Made by a program: the position numbers and the translations under genes. From NCBI GenBank assembly GCA_037975125.1, contig JAJQOW010000233.1:85232-149231 (forward strand): DNA of 64,000 nucleotides, written 5' to 3'. Every line of letters begins with the position of its first letter. Within the stretch, counting starts at the first letter, position 1. Origin of the DNA: Latrodectus hesperus. Lineage: Eukaryota; Arthropoda; Arachnida; Araneae; Theridiidae. Positions 39,275 to 50,049 of the stretch are shown piece by piece. The notes below the pieces were generated by a model. The model saw only the letters and a list, made by a program, of their open reading frames with translations, made no database searches and was not told where the DNA came from.

Positions 39275-41222
39275 CAGTAAGACCCCGCTTAACGCGGGGG
39301 ATACGTTCCATCAAAGTAGAGCGTAATGCGAAACAGCGCTAAACGAGGCTATCTTTACATGTAAATATTGGGGCTAGGGGAAGATGGCTAGGAAATTGGT
39401 TAGGAATTAAATTTAAAAAGTATGTTTTTCTAAAAAAAATAAAACCAAACATTTATTTCTTAAAGCCCAAATTAATACCACATTATTATTTCTTGCAAAA
39501 ATAAAAACAAAATATAAATAACAAAACGAATATTCTTAAAAAAAAAAACAAATAAAATTCTAGAAAGACTAGCCGCTGCTTCTTGAATTATTTCTTCGAT
39601 ATCTTCCACATTTACCCCTTCAAAACCGGTTTGCTTCGTTAATTTCACTATCTCTACCACTATTTCATCCACATCGACAGAGTGTCCAACGTCATCGCTC
39701 TTACTTAATTCCGGCCAAATATTCTTCCATACTCCTTTCAAAGATCTTTCTGTTACCTCAATCCAAGAAAGGCCTATGTTTTCTACAGCATCCACGATGT
39801 TGTAGTTTTTCCAAAATTCTCTTATGGACTTTTACTCTTCTCCGTCTGTTTTTTCAAACATTTGCTTAAAGGTTCACCACAAGTATTAAGCCTTAACATT
39901 TGATATAACGGCTTGGTCCATTGGTTGAATTAAGGCTGTTGTGTTAGGCGGCAAGAAAACCACTTCGACTGGAATGCATGTTGTTAATTCTGATAAATTT
40001 GTTGGGTGGCTTGAAGCATTATCAATTAACAGAAGTGCTTTTTGTTCAAGTTTTTTAATTTCGCAATAACGTTTAACAGACGGGAAGAAATGTTCAGTGA
40101 ACCAATCCTGGAAAATTTTCGCAGTTATCCATGATTTTTTATTAGACTCCCAAACTACAGGTAAAGTTGATTTAGATATGCCTTTCATCGCTCTTTGGTT
40201 TTTGGAATGGTAAATTAGTAATGGTTTTAATTTAAAATCTCCGCTTGCGTTAACACCTAGTAGAAGGGTTAAGCAATCTTTTGCAGCTTTAAATCCTGGT
40301 GCCCGTTTCTCTTCACGGGATAGAAATGTTCGTTTCAGCATTCTTTTCCAAAACAAGCCTGTTTCATCAACATTAAAAACCAATTCTGGAGGATAGTCTC
40401 ATTCTTCAATTATTTTTTTAATATCGCTGGAAAATCAGCCGCCGCTTTTGTATCACAACTTGCTGATTCTTCTGTAATCTTTATGTTGTGAAGGTTACTT
40501 CGATGTTTAAATCTATTAAACCATCCTCGACTAGCAACGAAAGTTTCACTTGTGTCAATTGTCTCAGCCTGAAAGTAATTAAAAATTCTTCTAGCTTTTT
40601 CCATTATGATAGATTGGCTTAATGGCATATTGCGGTCAATTTCGTCGTCAATTCATATAGACAGTCGTTTTTCCATTTCCTCTATGATATTATTTCCAGA
40701 ACGGGTAATTCTAGTTGCAGAGCTTGACGTAGTTGTAGTTGCCGATGACAGTAATTTTTCTTTATTCTTCATGATGGTCCTTATTGTTGAAGTTGGCAAA
40801 TTCAATGAAGCACTGATTAGAGTTTGACGTTCACCAGAATCTAATCTTCTAATCACTTCCGTTTTAGTTTTGAGTGAAATGCTTTTCCTGGTTGCTTTCT
40901 TTTCTTTTTCATTATCACCCATAATAAAAACTAAAGATCAAAATATTTGACACTGTTAATATAGTATTAAATATGTAAATTAATACCTACTTACAATAAT
41001 GTCAACAAATGCTTCCAATAATAAAAATATGTCTGTACAATACCGCACCAAACAAGAAACACAAGTACACTCTTTCGGATATGTATTTGAAACCTATCGC
41101 TGCATAATATTTCGGGGAATCCCCGTATGCTGCGAGCGATTTCGTGGAATCCCCGGGTTGAAATAAAAGAGCGCTAAACCGAAACAGCGCTAAACGAAGC
41201 AGCGTTAAGCGGGGTCTTACTG
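39275..41222 (-). mobile_element. Tigger/pogo-type DNA transposon with both TIRs
   Basis: Left end CAGTAAGACCCCGCTTAACG at 39275; right end is the inverse, ...CGTTAAGCGGGGTCTTACTG ending 41222. TA dinucleotides at 39273-39274 and 41223-41224 are the expected target duplication. Further imperfect repeats (AGCGCTAAAC) lie inside both ends. Total length is about 1.95 kb. The minus-strand transposase between the ends accounts for nearly all of it, so this is a structurally complete but mutated copy. CAG...CTG ends with TA targets are diagnostic of pogo/Tigger. Confidence 0.95.
39560..40922 (-). pseudogene. Tigger transposase (CENP-B/jerky-like), inactivated
   Basis: Starts MGDNEKEKKATRKSISLKTK, a psq/CENP-B-N helix-turn-helix (residues 10-70). 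A second DNA-binding domain (HTH_CENPB) follows: QSIIMEKARRIFNYFQAE, then ASRGWFNRFKHRSNLHNIKI. The DDE_1 catalytic domain has FNVDETGLFWKRM (first Asp), KAAKDCLTLLLGVNASGD, LLIDNASSHP (second Asp) and LIQPMDQAVISNVK (third Asp). The C-terminal part has EFWKNYNIVDAVENIGLSW. Lesions: a TGA near 40653 likely from TGG (the frame continues as IDDEIDRNMPLSQ), a frameshift in an A run near 40410 followed by a TGA, and at least three stops between 39888 and 39830. Coding thus continues in one frame for long stretches. Domesticated relatives include jerky and CENP-B. Confidence 0.93.
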
Positions 41223-41385
41223 TACTCTATATTTAAAAAATATCGTCTTTTAGACACATGCGTAAGTGGTAGACATATAAATCACTACTTTAAATACGAT
41301 GAATAGTACCTCACAACCTCTAGTACTCAAAATCCAAAACTAAACCGAAAAATTTGTAATTTGTTTAATCCCTCACTTGGTAAAT

Positions 41386-41690
41386 TTTATAAGATGCCAG
41401 TAATTTCTAAATAAGAGTCTAGTGCTTCATAATCAACATGCCTTCGAACTGGGCCAATTCTGCTGCACCAACTCAAATAGTTTAAACCCCTGGATATTTT
41501 TAGATGGTTTAAAAGAGATGAAAACTGAAATTGAAACCTTCTTTGAACTTCAGAAAAGGGTCGCCGAACTGGCAGCCGAATGGTTAGGGCTCTTGCCTTC
41601 AGTTTAACAGTTCGTGGGTTCGAATCCCACATTGGGCATGGATGTTTGAAGTGGTTAGGAATCCCCTTTAAACCGTAGGTCCCGGTCTAA
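41386..41690 (+). repeat. tRNA-derived SINE or SINE-containing repeat
   Basis: A tRNA-like domain spans about 41563-41638. It has an A-box-like TGGCAGCCGAATGGTTAGGG (from 41570) and a perfect T-arm of five base pairs around TTCGAAT (41614-41630, B box GGTTCGAATCC). The acceptor strands GCCGAAC and ATTGGGC pair at only five of seven positions and no good anticodon arm forms, so it is a SINE head rather than a tRNA gene. About 180 bp of less AT-rich sequence precedes it. The 81-codon minus-strand frame here (containing MWDSNPRTVK) is antisense to the SINE. Confidence 0.7.
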
Positions 41691-43185
41691 TTAGCCTTCG
41701 TGTGCAAAAAATGACTGTTGGGCGACAAACAAACCAATCAGAAAAGCGTCAACATCTTCCTCATTTTAAAATGTCAACAAATTTTGTAAACTTTCTCTTG
41801 ATTGTCTATCTGACAAAATTCCCCATAATGATGTATCCGTCTGCTGATAGAAAGGTGAAACCCTTTATGCTTCTCTTGGTGTGCCAGAAACAGAAATGAT
41901 ACCACGATTATAAGAAGATATTATGCGAATTGAAATTATATTGATAGTAAGTAAATTCTTTTTAAATCTATAATTTTTGAACTTTTATATTTAAATTTAA
42001 ATGAAACTTCTTATTTATTTTTTTACTTTCTAAATGACAAAATGAAATGTCTGAATATGGAATTTTTCTTTAAATTTTATCTTTAGACATTTAAGAAAAA
42101 TTATATTTTTTACGATTTTACAAAATTTTAAATAATTAGAAATAAATTTTGTAAAGCTTTTAATTATATTAAGCAATTTGACAAATATTAAGAAATAAAG
42201 TTTATATGAATTTATATTTAAAAAAGCTAGGTCTTGATTAAATCGCTCACTATTAATAACAAGAGGGAGAATGAAAAGAAAATTGAGGGCCATGAATTTA
42301 AAATAGGATGTAGTATTATTTTGCCTTTTAAGGGAAGAAGCATCTAAACTTGGAGCGCAATTTCCGGATTTCAAGTATTTAAATATCACTCATTATATAT
42401 GATGTTATGTGCAGTTAACGCTTAATATTTGAACATTGATATTGGAGGTCCACTACATTGGAAGGATCAACGTCAAAAAAAATTTCTAAGTTTATCTTTC
42501 AAAATGTTTAATTTCTCATGACAGAAAATAATAGTACAGAAAATAATAGTACATTAGTATTAATGTCACGATGAATAGTACCGTGAAATCTCTGTAACTA
42601 CTGCATCACATTAAGATTATACAGTATATGGAATAAACTACAATAACTAACGAAGGACAAGAATTACCTGATGACTTTAATAAATATAAGTAATTCATCC
42701 ATAAACTTCTACAAAGAAATAGGCCATCAGAATGCTCATTTCGAAAATTTTGAATCTGGATTGAGATTTAATTTGATCATAAGAATTATCGAATAATCTA
42801 GGGTTTATAAGAACATAATAATTGAAAATGGAAAAAAGACTGCAGATATCAAGTATGAAGAAAATGACTTAATGTCGTGACAACAAAAAAAAAAAAAAAT
42901 AGATGAATGGCCAACTAGATTAAGGCACTATTTGGGGCAAACAACTGTGAAAATCATGTATAAAAATACGTTTATCGAATTGCAGTTTTCGAATATAAGA
43001 AGTAAGATTACTTTAAATGAATTTTCCTCATTGAAATAAAAGTGACAATTGTTTTTAATTATCAATTTAATTCTGTATGCTTTTTATATGATGCATAGTA
43101 AATAAATATTTTTTCTAAAGCTTTTTTATAAAGAGAGCAGCATGGTAAAACAAAATAGTAATTTAAGTTTAAACTCTCTGATTTT
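41691..43185. other. AT-rich stretch, nothing seen
   Basis: The frames at 41702-41899 (plus) and 42030-42389 (minus) are not recognised. An A-run lies near 42885-42899. Confidence 0.45.
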
Positions 43186-43189
43186 GTGT

Positions 43190-45660
43190 TGTTGTTGCAT
43201 GCCCCCGAGGTCAGCAGTGCTAGACCAGGTCCATTAGCATGTACACTTTTAAAAGGTCCAATACCATAAGTGGAATCTCTATCAGATCTCTCCCGGAGAG
43301 ACCAACGCATTAAAGAATATGCTCAGGAGAGGCCTGTTCACTTAAGCACTTAGAGCAAATTTCGAATTTCTTTGTACCCTCGACGAATTTCAAGTTACTA
43401 ACATGGCCACTTCTGAAACGGGCAATAGCCGTTTGTTCTTGTCTATTAAGACCAGTAGCCAAGGAAGCACCTGGACGCGCGCATTGGTAACAATGATGTT
43501 TAGGAGGGACAATCCAAGTGGTTTTATTCTCGTGTTTAATCTTTAAATGAATCTCCTGAAATGTGAGAAGTTCCGACGGCACATCGTCCTCAGACACACC
43601 AGCTTTTGCCAAAGTGTCCACAATCTCATTCCCCTCGAGATCCACGTGGGAAGGAATTCAATGTAAGTGAATAGGATGCAATACGGACAACCGTTTTAAC
43701 ATTTGTATTATTTAAACTCCAGTCCTGTCTCTCATTTGTTGCCAACTGACCAAATGCTGTATTGCACTTTTACTATCAGGTAAAATCCAAGTCTCTGCTC
43801 CATGAGGAAGTTAATTCAGGAAGTCCAGTGCTTCCTCTGTGGCAATACGCTCACTACGGAACACCGGGCAATAATTAGGATTTCAATTTTTCAAACTTAA
43901 GACACTATATTGCTGTTTGATATAAATTCCGCTGTCAGTACAATTGAATTCATCTTTACTGCAATCCGTATAAACCTTCATGGCATCACTCGGTATTTCT
44001 TCAATTCTCTCAAGTCCCACCTGTCTCAGATAGTCAGGAATATCAGATCGTTTATTTACATGATCCGTCAAATCCGGGTGGAAAATGACACCATCCAGAT
44101 CATCCGATGGGTCAAGACATTGATTCAGGTGATGTGGTTCCACGTCACCTTTAGCTATGTTCAGATTAGAAAATTGGCTGAAGGGCTATTTTTCTTAAGT
44201 CTCTGACTATAACGCCAACCCCTAAAATAGGTGAAAGTGCGATTATGAAAGCCCATAGCACACAGCGTATTGTAATATTTGGTTAGATATGCGCGTCTTC
44301 CAAGCTAAGCGGCTGAAGACTTGCCCCAAAAAGTACTATATCTCTGGGACCGGAATTTCTTATACCGGTGATGATCCGAGCTGCGCTTAGCTGAGCCTTT
44401 TCTAGTTTCTGAAGATTAGTATCGCAGAAACAACTATAAATTGGAATGGCATATTCCAGAACTGGCCTAATTAATGAGATATAGGTGTTTTGTAAAGTAT
44501 CAGCGTCTGAGCCTCAGTTTTGACCAGAGATGTCTCTCAAGATGTTAATCCGTTATCTTGCTTTTAGCATGAGGTGATCAATATGTTTGTTGCCCACAAT
44601 TTCCAGGTCCAACATATATCCCAAGTATTTAGGGTGTTTATTCACTGTCAGCGCATGATCATTCATAAAGATGTTGGGTTGGAAATTATACAGCTTTCTA
44701 TTTGAGGTAAAAGAGCCTACCGTTGACTTAGTTGGGTTATAACACAGTTTAGGGCTCTCTCCAAAATCCGTAATGTTTTCAAGGACTTGATTAGTGTCTC
44801 TCTCCAATCTCCTCAAATCAGTATAGGACTTCCAAAGTACAATATCATCCGCAAAGGCGCCAATTTCACAATGTAACTGGGTGATTTTCTCGATGCCTGA
44901 TAGACAAAGTGAGAACAGTTTTGAACTATGGACAGAGCCCTGAGGTACACCCTGAAAAATCCTGAAACTCTTAGAGAGAGAATTGTTAAGCTGATACATC
45001 TATTTTTCAGAAAATCATATATCCAAGGAAGGGCCCTTCCGCCGATGCCAAAGTCCTTAAAACGTTTTACAATAAGTAAATTATTCCACACCCTCTCGAA
45101 TGCTTTAGACAAGTCCAGAAAAACAGCAACAGTGTGGTTACTGGGTTTCCTATTGTGGGCATCTCTTATACCCTGCCAGAAGTATAAAGCAGTTGATCAG
45201 TAGTGCTATGTCTCTCTCTGAAGCCGTACTTGTTCATCCGGGAGAAGGTTTTGTGATTGAAGATGATACATGAGTCTTCTGAAAATCATTTTTTCCATAA
45301 AGTTACACGTTATATTGGTTAATGTAACTGGTCTAAAGCTTTCTGGAGTACCAGCAGATTTACCAGGTTTCCTAAACGGTATAACGGTCGCTCTTTTCCA
45401 TTCTTTGAGGAAGATTTCCTCTGCTCCAAGAGCTATTTATAATATCAAGTAATCTTTGTCTACCAATGGAGCTAAGTTTTTCAATCATTTGACCATGTAC
45501 TCCATCTGGTGCTGGAGATTTATTTAAATTATTATCTTTCATTGCAGACAAGAGTTCACTCGCTCTAAATGACTCACTGGTTTTGTAAACTGCTTTACGG
45601 GTATCTACGTAAATTCCAGCATCTACTGTATTATATTGAAAATATTTTTTCAGCATTTTT
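43190..45660 (-). mobile_element. 5'-truncated I-type LINE (RT plus RNase H)
   Basis: Minus-strand blocks in order: LLSAMKDNNLNKSPAPDGVH (RT fingers, 45540), FRPVTLTNITCNFMEK near 45300, DLSKAFERVWNNLL (45110), FQGVPQGSVHSSKLF (44955), GAFADDIVLW (44870, catalytic Asp pair), SPKLCYNPTKS and YLGYMLDLEIVGNKHID. RNase H follows: VYTDCSKDEF (Asp; the usual Gly is Cys), ATEEALDFL (Glu), PDSKSAIQHL (Asp), then LHWIPSHVDLEGNEIVDTLA. The C-terminus has a CxxC...HxxxC motif (CSKCLSEQASPEHIL) and ends VLDLLKVYMLMDLV. RT with RNase H marks the I-type group rather than jockey. There is no endonuclease or ORF1, so it is 5'-truncated near 45660. Several frameshifts and stops inactivate it. Confidence 0.9.
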
Positions 45661-46900
45661 TAGCTCTACATTACTTATTGTACTCTGATAGAAACCTTTT
45701 CAGTCATACAATAGCTGATACAAATTCTTATTTTTCTTATATTTTACTCAAGATATATTTATTTCTTTTTTTATACTAAAATTTAAAACATGCACAATAC
45801 TCATTTAAAAAATCTATGAAAAAAAAACATATTTTATATAGGAATCTCGTCGATATAATTTCCACTTTCCAATAAAAGACATGTAACTACCTTGAAAATA
45901 TTTCATTGATTTTTTATTATCTTTTGCATCGTACATTGAAGATTTAAACTTTATAAAATTTGCTTTGTGTTCTTATAAAATCACTTATATCTAATTAAAT
46001 AATAATATTAAAATTTAATCAATTTTACTTATAAATTTCTAATTCATGATATATTGGAAACTTAATTCATAATTTTTCTTCCTTTAAATACCTCCCTCCA
46101 AAAAATAGGCACTCCCAAAATAAATCTATTAATATTTGAAATAGTAATGCGTATTGTTACCAGTAAATTTAAATATTATGATATTATAAATAATTCTTTA
46201 AATTTTGGAAGGAGACTTTGACCAGACTGATGAGGATAATAACGGGGAATTGCTTTGAATAAAGGAATTCCTACAGCTTTAATATGAAAGGAATTGTGAG
46301 GAAAGCTCTCTTTAGCGTTTTCAAAAAGTTAGAGGATAATTAGTTATATTTTTGTATTAACGTTACGCCCCAAGGAAATACAATGTCCAAATGAAGTTTA
46401 TTGAAAAGTTATTTCAAGAAATCCCTTCATTTTGTCCTTTCGTTGAGTAACAAAACTTTTTTCGTTATTAAAAGAAGTGAGGTGCAGTGGGAATTTTTAT
46501 GACTAAGCATCGGAAATCATTTAAGCAAGGAAATTTAACGATTTTTTTATTAAGTTTTTGAGGAATTTGCTGCTATATTTTACGGAAATACAACATTTAA
46601 GTCTACACTGATATTCCTTTTATTTATTTTTTAAAAATGCAATGAATTAAATTAGATACATAACTTTTTTGCAGTAAATTGATTTTCTCAATAAAAATTC
46701 TTAAATAATATCTCAATTTTAGGTTTGTTAGTTTGTCGTATATAAATAAACGATTTTGGTTACGAGTTATATCTGCAATTATTTGAACACAGTTTTCTAA
46801 ATTTTTAGCATAACTACAAATTGAACAACATTGTTTAGTTTCAGTGCCAAATTGTTTGCGATGAGATTTTGAAGCAGGGTGATTCTTCAAAGTTTAACAA
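45661..46900. other. AT-rich stretch, nothing seen
   Basis: Low-complexity AT-rich DNA without recognised motifs. A minus-strand frame at 46624-46890 is Lys/Ile/Leu-rich and unsupported, though it contains CCSICSYAKNLENC and directly follows the remnant on its right. Confidence 0.4.
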
Positions 46901-46929
46901 GAATGGGTCCGACGTTTCTTAATTTTACT

Positions 46930-47343
46930 TCTAAAAATTACGCTTATTGGAAAACGTAACCAGGATAAAAGTTGAATTGTTTCGGAAAGTTTATTAAGTT
47001 AGAGTTTTTCTTTGTCACGGTCACCATATGCATTGAGGCAGAATTCTGAGTCATTTCTAAAATTTTATAAGATTTTTTAGCCGAAAGTGATAGGTCTGAG
47101 TGATCTTTTTTCAGTGCAAATGTTAAGAATTTCCTGAACATATACTGGCAAAAGCTGAAATAATCTTTGGAATTCTACGCTAAGGGAATTACCGGTGAGA
47201 TCCTGCATAGAAAGTAATAAATGTGAAGTATTAAATCTAGAAATGAATTTTTGAAAGAACAGTTTTGGAAACTGGAATTCGAAATTATTCGCATTTAATA
47301 ATTTTGTGTTTGTTTCACACAATATGAAATGCATTGTGGGCAC
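46930..47343 (-). pseudogene. Unrecognised broken coding remnant
   Basis: Two overlapping minus-strand frames (47343-47077 and 47141-46944) join through one frameshift near 47105-47120 into about 130 protein-like residues: SHLLLSMQDLTGNSLSVEFQ, LFQLLPVYVQEILNICTEK, then DHSDLSLSAKKSYKILEMTQ and FPKQFNFYPGYVFQ. Amphipathic spacing and a relative lack of AT-driven codons argue for former coding. I do not recognise the family. A host pseudogene or a transposase fragment are both possible. Confidence 0.3.
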
Positions 47344-48318
47344 GAAGATGCCGAAAATTAGAGATTAAGATTAAAATGTTTATATGTAGCGCTGAAACAA
47401 CGCAATGATAATTCATTTTATCGATGCTTATTTCAGACTCTAATAACTTTGATTTTAATTGAATAAACTATACTTTCCGGAGTAGTACGTTAAAAATGTG
47501 TTGATTTAAATGAAACGAAAACTGTCTCATTGTCTCCGATTGAAATAGATGTATTTTCATTCATTTTTATGAGCGAGTAAGAGAGAAAGAATAAAAGGAC
47601 ATGCACAAAAGTAATAAAAGACTAATGTAAACAAAATCAAAAGTTCATAGTTAAATTCGTGAAAGTTCATGGTGAAAAATAATAGGATTTGAGAAACTTG
47701 TCCAAATATTTGAGAAAGCTTGCGAAATGCAAATTGACACCACGCTTCGATACACAGTTTCAAAATTCAGCACGTGCGTCACATTCGAGGTATATACTTT
47801 TAATCTATGGGTTAGAGAAACTTGAGGAAAGCAAAAAGAACGTGTTTCATCTAAATTAAATTCATTATAATTTGGAACAGATTTTTATAACGCAAGAAAT
47901 GTTATAACAACAGCCAAAGTATGGAAAATGGAGCCAGAGTATTACTCAATCTATTAAGCATAACAAAATGTATCACGGTCTTCTTCATAATACATGCATA
48001 ATTTAACATTGATCTCGTATTTAATGACATAATATGAGATCACATCCCCGTCGTTGAGACAATCACAATTAGTAAAATTTCATTATCTTACACCACAAAA
48101 CAAGCTAATTGGAACCTATATTCTGCTTTTCCGTCATATTTCGAAAAATAATTATTAAAATTTCAAAATCCTACGACTTATTTTTAAGGAGAAAAAGGTA
48201 GATGGGATATAATACATAAATACCCATTATTTTTTTCTTATCCACTTTTCGCTCGCACACAAAAAATAATAGGAACGTAAATAAGAAAATCGTATGGCAC
48301 GCGAACCTCGTTCTAAAA
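47344..48318. other. AT-rich stretch, nothing seen
   Basis: No recognised gene. The hAT 3' end begins at about 48319. Confidence 0.45.
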
Positions 48319-48568
48319 CATTGGTTCCCAAACTTTTTTTTTCTCGTGGACCAATTTCAAAGTTTCAGTAGACCCCCTACTGCTACATTTCTACTGTATT
48401 CCCAAAACTCCTAAAAAATAACACCATAAATTGGTTGTGTTAAGAAAAAAAGTAGCAAATTTTTTGTGTCCTATTTATTAAAATAATACTTAGGGTTATA
48501 GAAAATTATAAACATAGCCATTTATTATTACCATCAACAATGGACAAAAATTCAGCAATGAACTCTGT

Positions 48569-50034
48569 AGGGGACACGGGACGTTGAAACTAACAAAAAT
48601 CTTCCAAATTTTCAAAAATTTTTTTTTGACATAAATTAAAAGTCCCCAATGTTCTTTTTCATTTGCAAGTGAAAATTTGGAAATCCGAAAATCAGAACCG
48701 ATTTTATTGCGATTTTTGCAAACCAAACAAAATAAAAATTGAAAGTGGGCGTGGTCGACGACACCCATTTCTTGACACAAAACAGCTAATTTTTAGTTCA
48801 TATTTATATTTTATGTAGCAAAAAGTATTTTTTTATTATAAATTTCATAAATAAGTTTTGAAGTTTCTAATTTAAGTGGCAACACATTTGAATTAACTGT
48901 AACTGGATTTGTATTAATATTTCTGTTAGTTGCTGTTGTTTTCTGTAGTATTTCATAAGTTTGTTTCGTTATCTTTGTTTTTGAATATTTATAATATGCA
49001 TAAAGTTAGTTCTCGATGGCATGCACCTAAAAGTAGGCCTTCAAAGAAAAGGAAACTTGCTGTTGAAAGGATTAAAGCTAAATTTTGTGGCATTAACTAT
49101 GCTTATGATATATTTCTATTAATTAATTTTATTTGCAGTCACGTATTGTGTATTGTTTTGATTTGATGCTAACTGTATTAAATGTATGAAAAATATTAAT
49201 TTAAATGATTCTATATATATTATTTGCTTATTAGTTTTACAAATATTATATTTTATCCTCATGCATTATAAAATAACAAAATCAGTTTTCACTCCATATC
49301 ATGTATTATTTTGTAAGATACTATTATTTACCTAAACTTTTATGTAATTTAGTTTTAGAATAATAAAATTTTCTGCTCAATATGTTTTAAAAAATAATTC
49401 TCTGCTTTAAATATGAAAAGACGTCTATAAAAGATTAAAAAAATAGTTAAAATTAATAAAAAAAATGTTGTCTAACTAAATTTGCATTTTTCTTTGTTTC
49501 AAATTTTTCTGAAGTTAAAAACTTCAAAGTTTATTAACTTCAAATCATCCCTCGCGCATTAATTTTTCATTTATTTCCTTGAAATTTTTTTTCAACTTAC
49601 GTAATGTACAAATACTTATTTTAAAGTATGGATTTTAAAACATATCAAATTATTCTATTTTTATGAAACATTCATTGGAAAAATATGTTAAATTTTTCCG
49701 AAAATGTCAGAAAGTATGTTAAAAAAATTTTTTTCCAAAAACTATATGAAAGAAAAACTAAATGATACTTAGCTTGATATATATCCTTTAAAGGATTATC
49801 CTGAAAAATTTTCAACAAATTTTAACATAATTTGTGACGCGGGGAATGTTTTAGGTGATTATCATAAAATTTTAAAAAAATAAACATTTTTTAAAAATAT
49901 TTCAAAAATTTCTTTAGTAAGAAAAATAAAACTAACAATTTTAATATAAAAATGCTAATTATTATATCTAAAAGAAAAATTATGTCTTTTTGATAAAAAT
50001 TAATTTTTTTCACTTTCAACGTCCCGTGTCCCCT
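48569..50034. mobile_element. Nested unclassified DNA transposon with 20-bp perfect TIRs
   Basis: GGGGACACGGGACGTTGAAA at 48570-48589 is repeated as its exact reverse complement at 50014-50033. One further base (A/T) pairs outside, and TGT lies immediately outside each end, suggesting a 3-bp target duplication. The hAT sequence resumes on either side, so the insertion is nested. Inside, a 57-codon plus-strand frame from 48996 has a basic stretch (SRPSKKRKLAVERIKAKF). A minus-strand frame near 48780-48600 contains CLVCKNRNKIGSDFRISKF. Neither is a recognisable transposase, so this may be non-autonomous. A 3-bp duplication would suit PIF/Harbinger, CACTA or Academ-like groups, but the ends match none I can name. 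Confidence 0.85.
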
Positions 50035-50049
50035 TGTAATCAACAATAA

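Noticed and set aside
41387..41632. 81-codon minus-strand frame beginning MWDSNPRT
   Set aside because: It is antisense to the SINE; such frames recur in gene predictions because of the repeat.
41563..41638. Possible tRNA gene
   Set aside because: The T-arm is perfect but the acceptor pairs at only five of seven positions and no proper anticodon arm forms; it is embedded in longer repeat sequence, so a SINE head is more likely.
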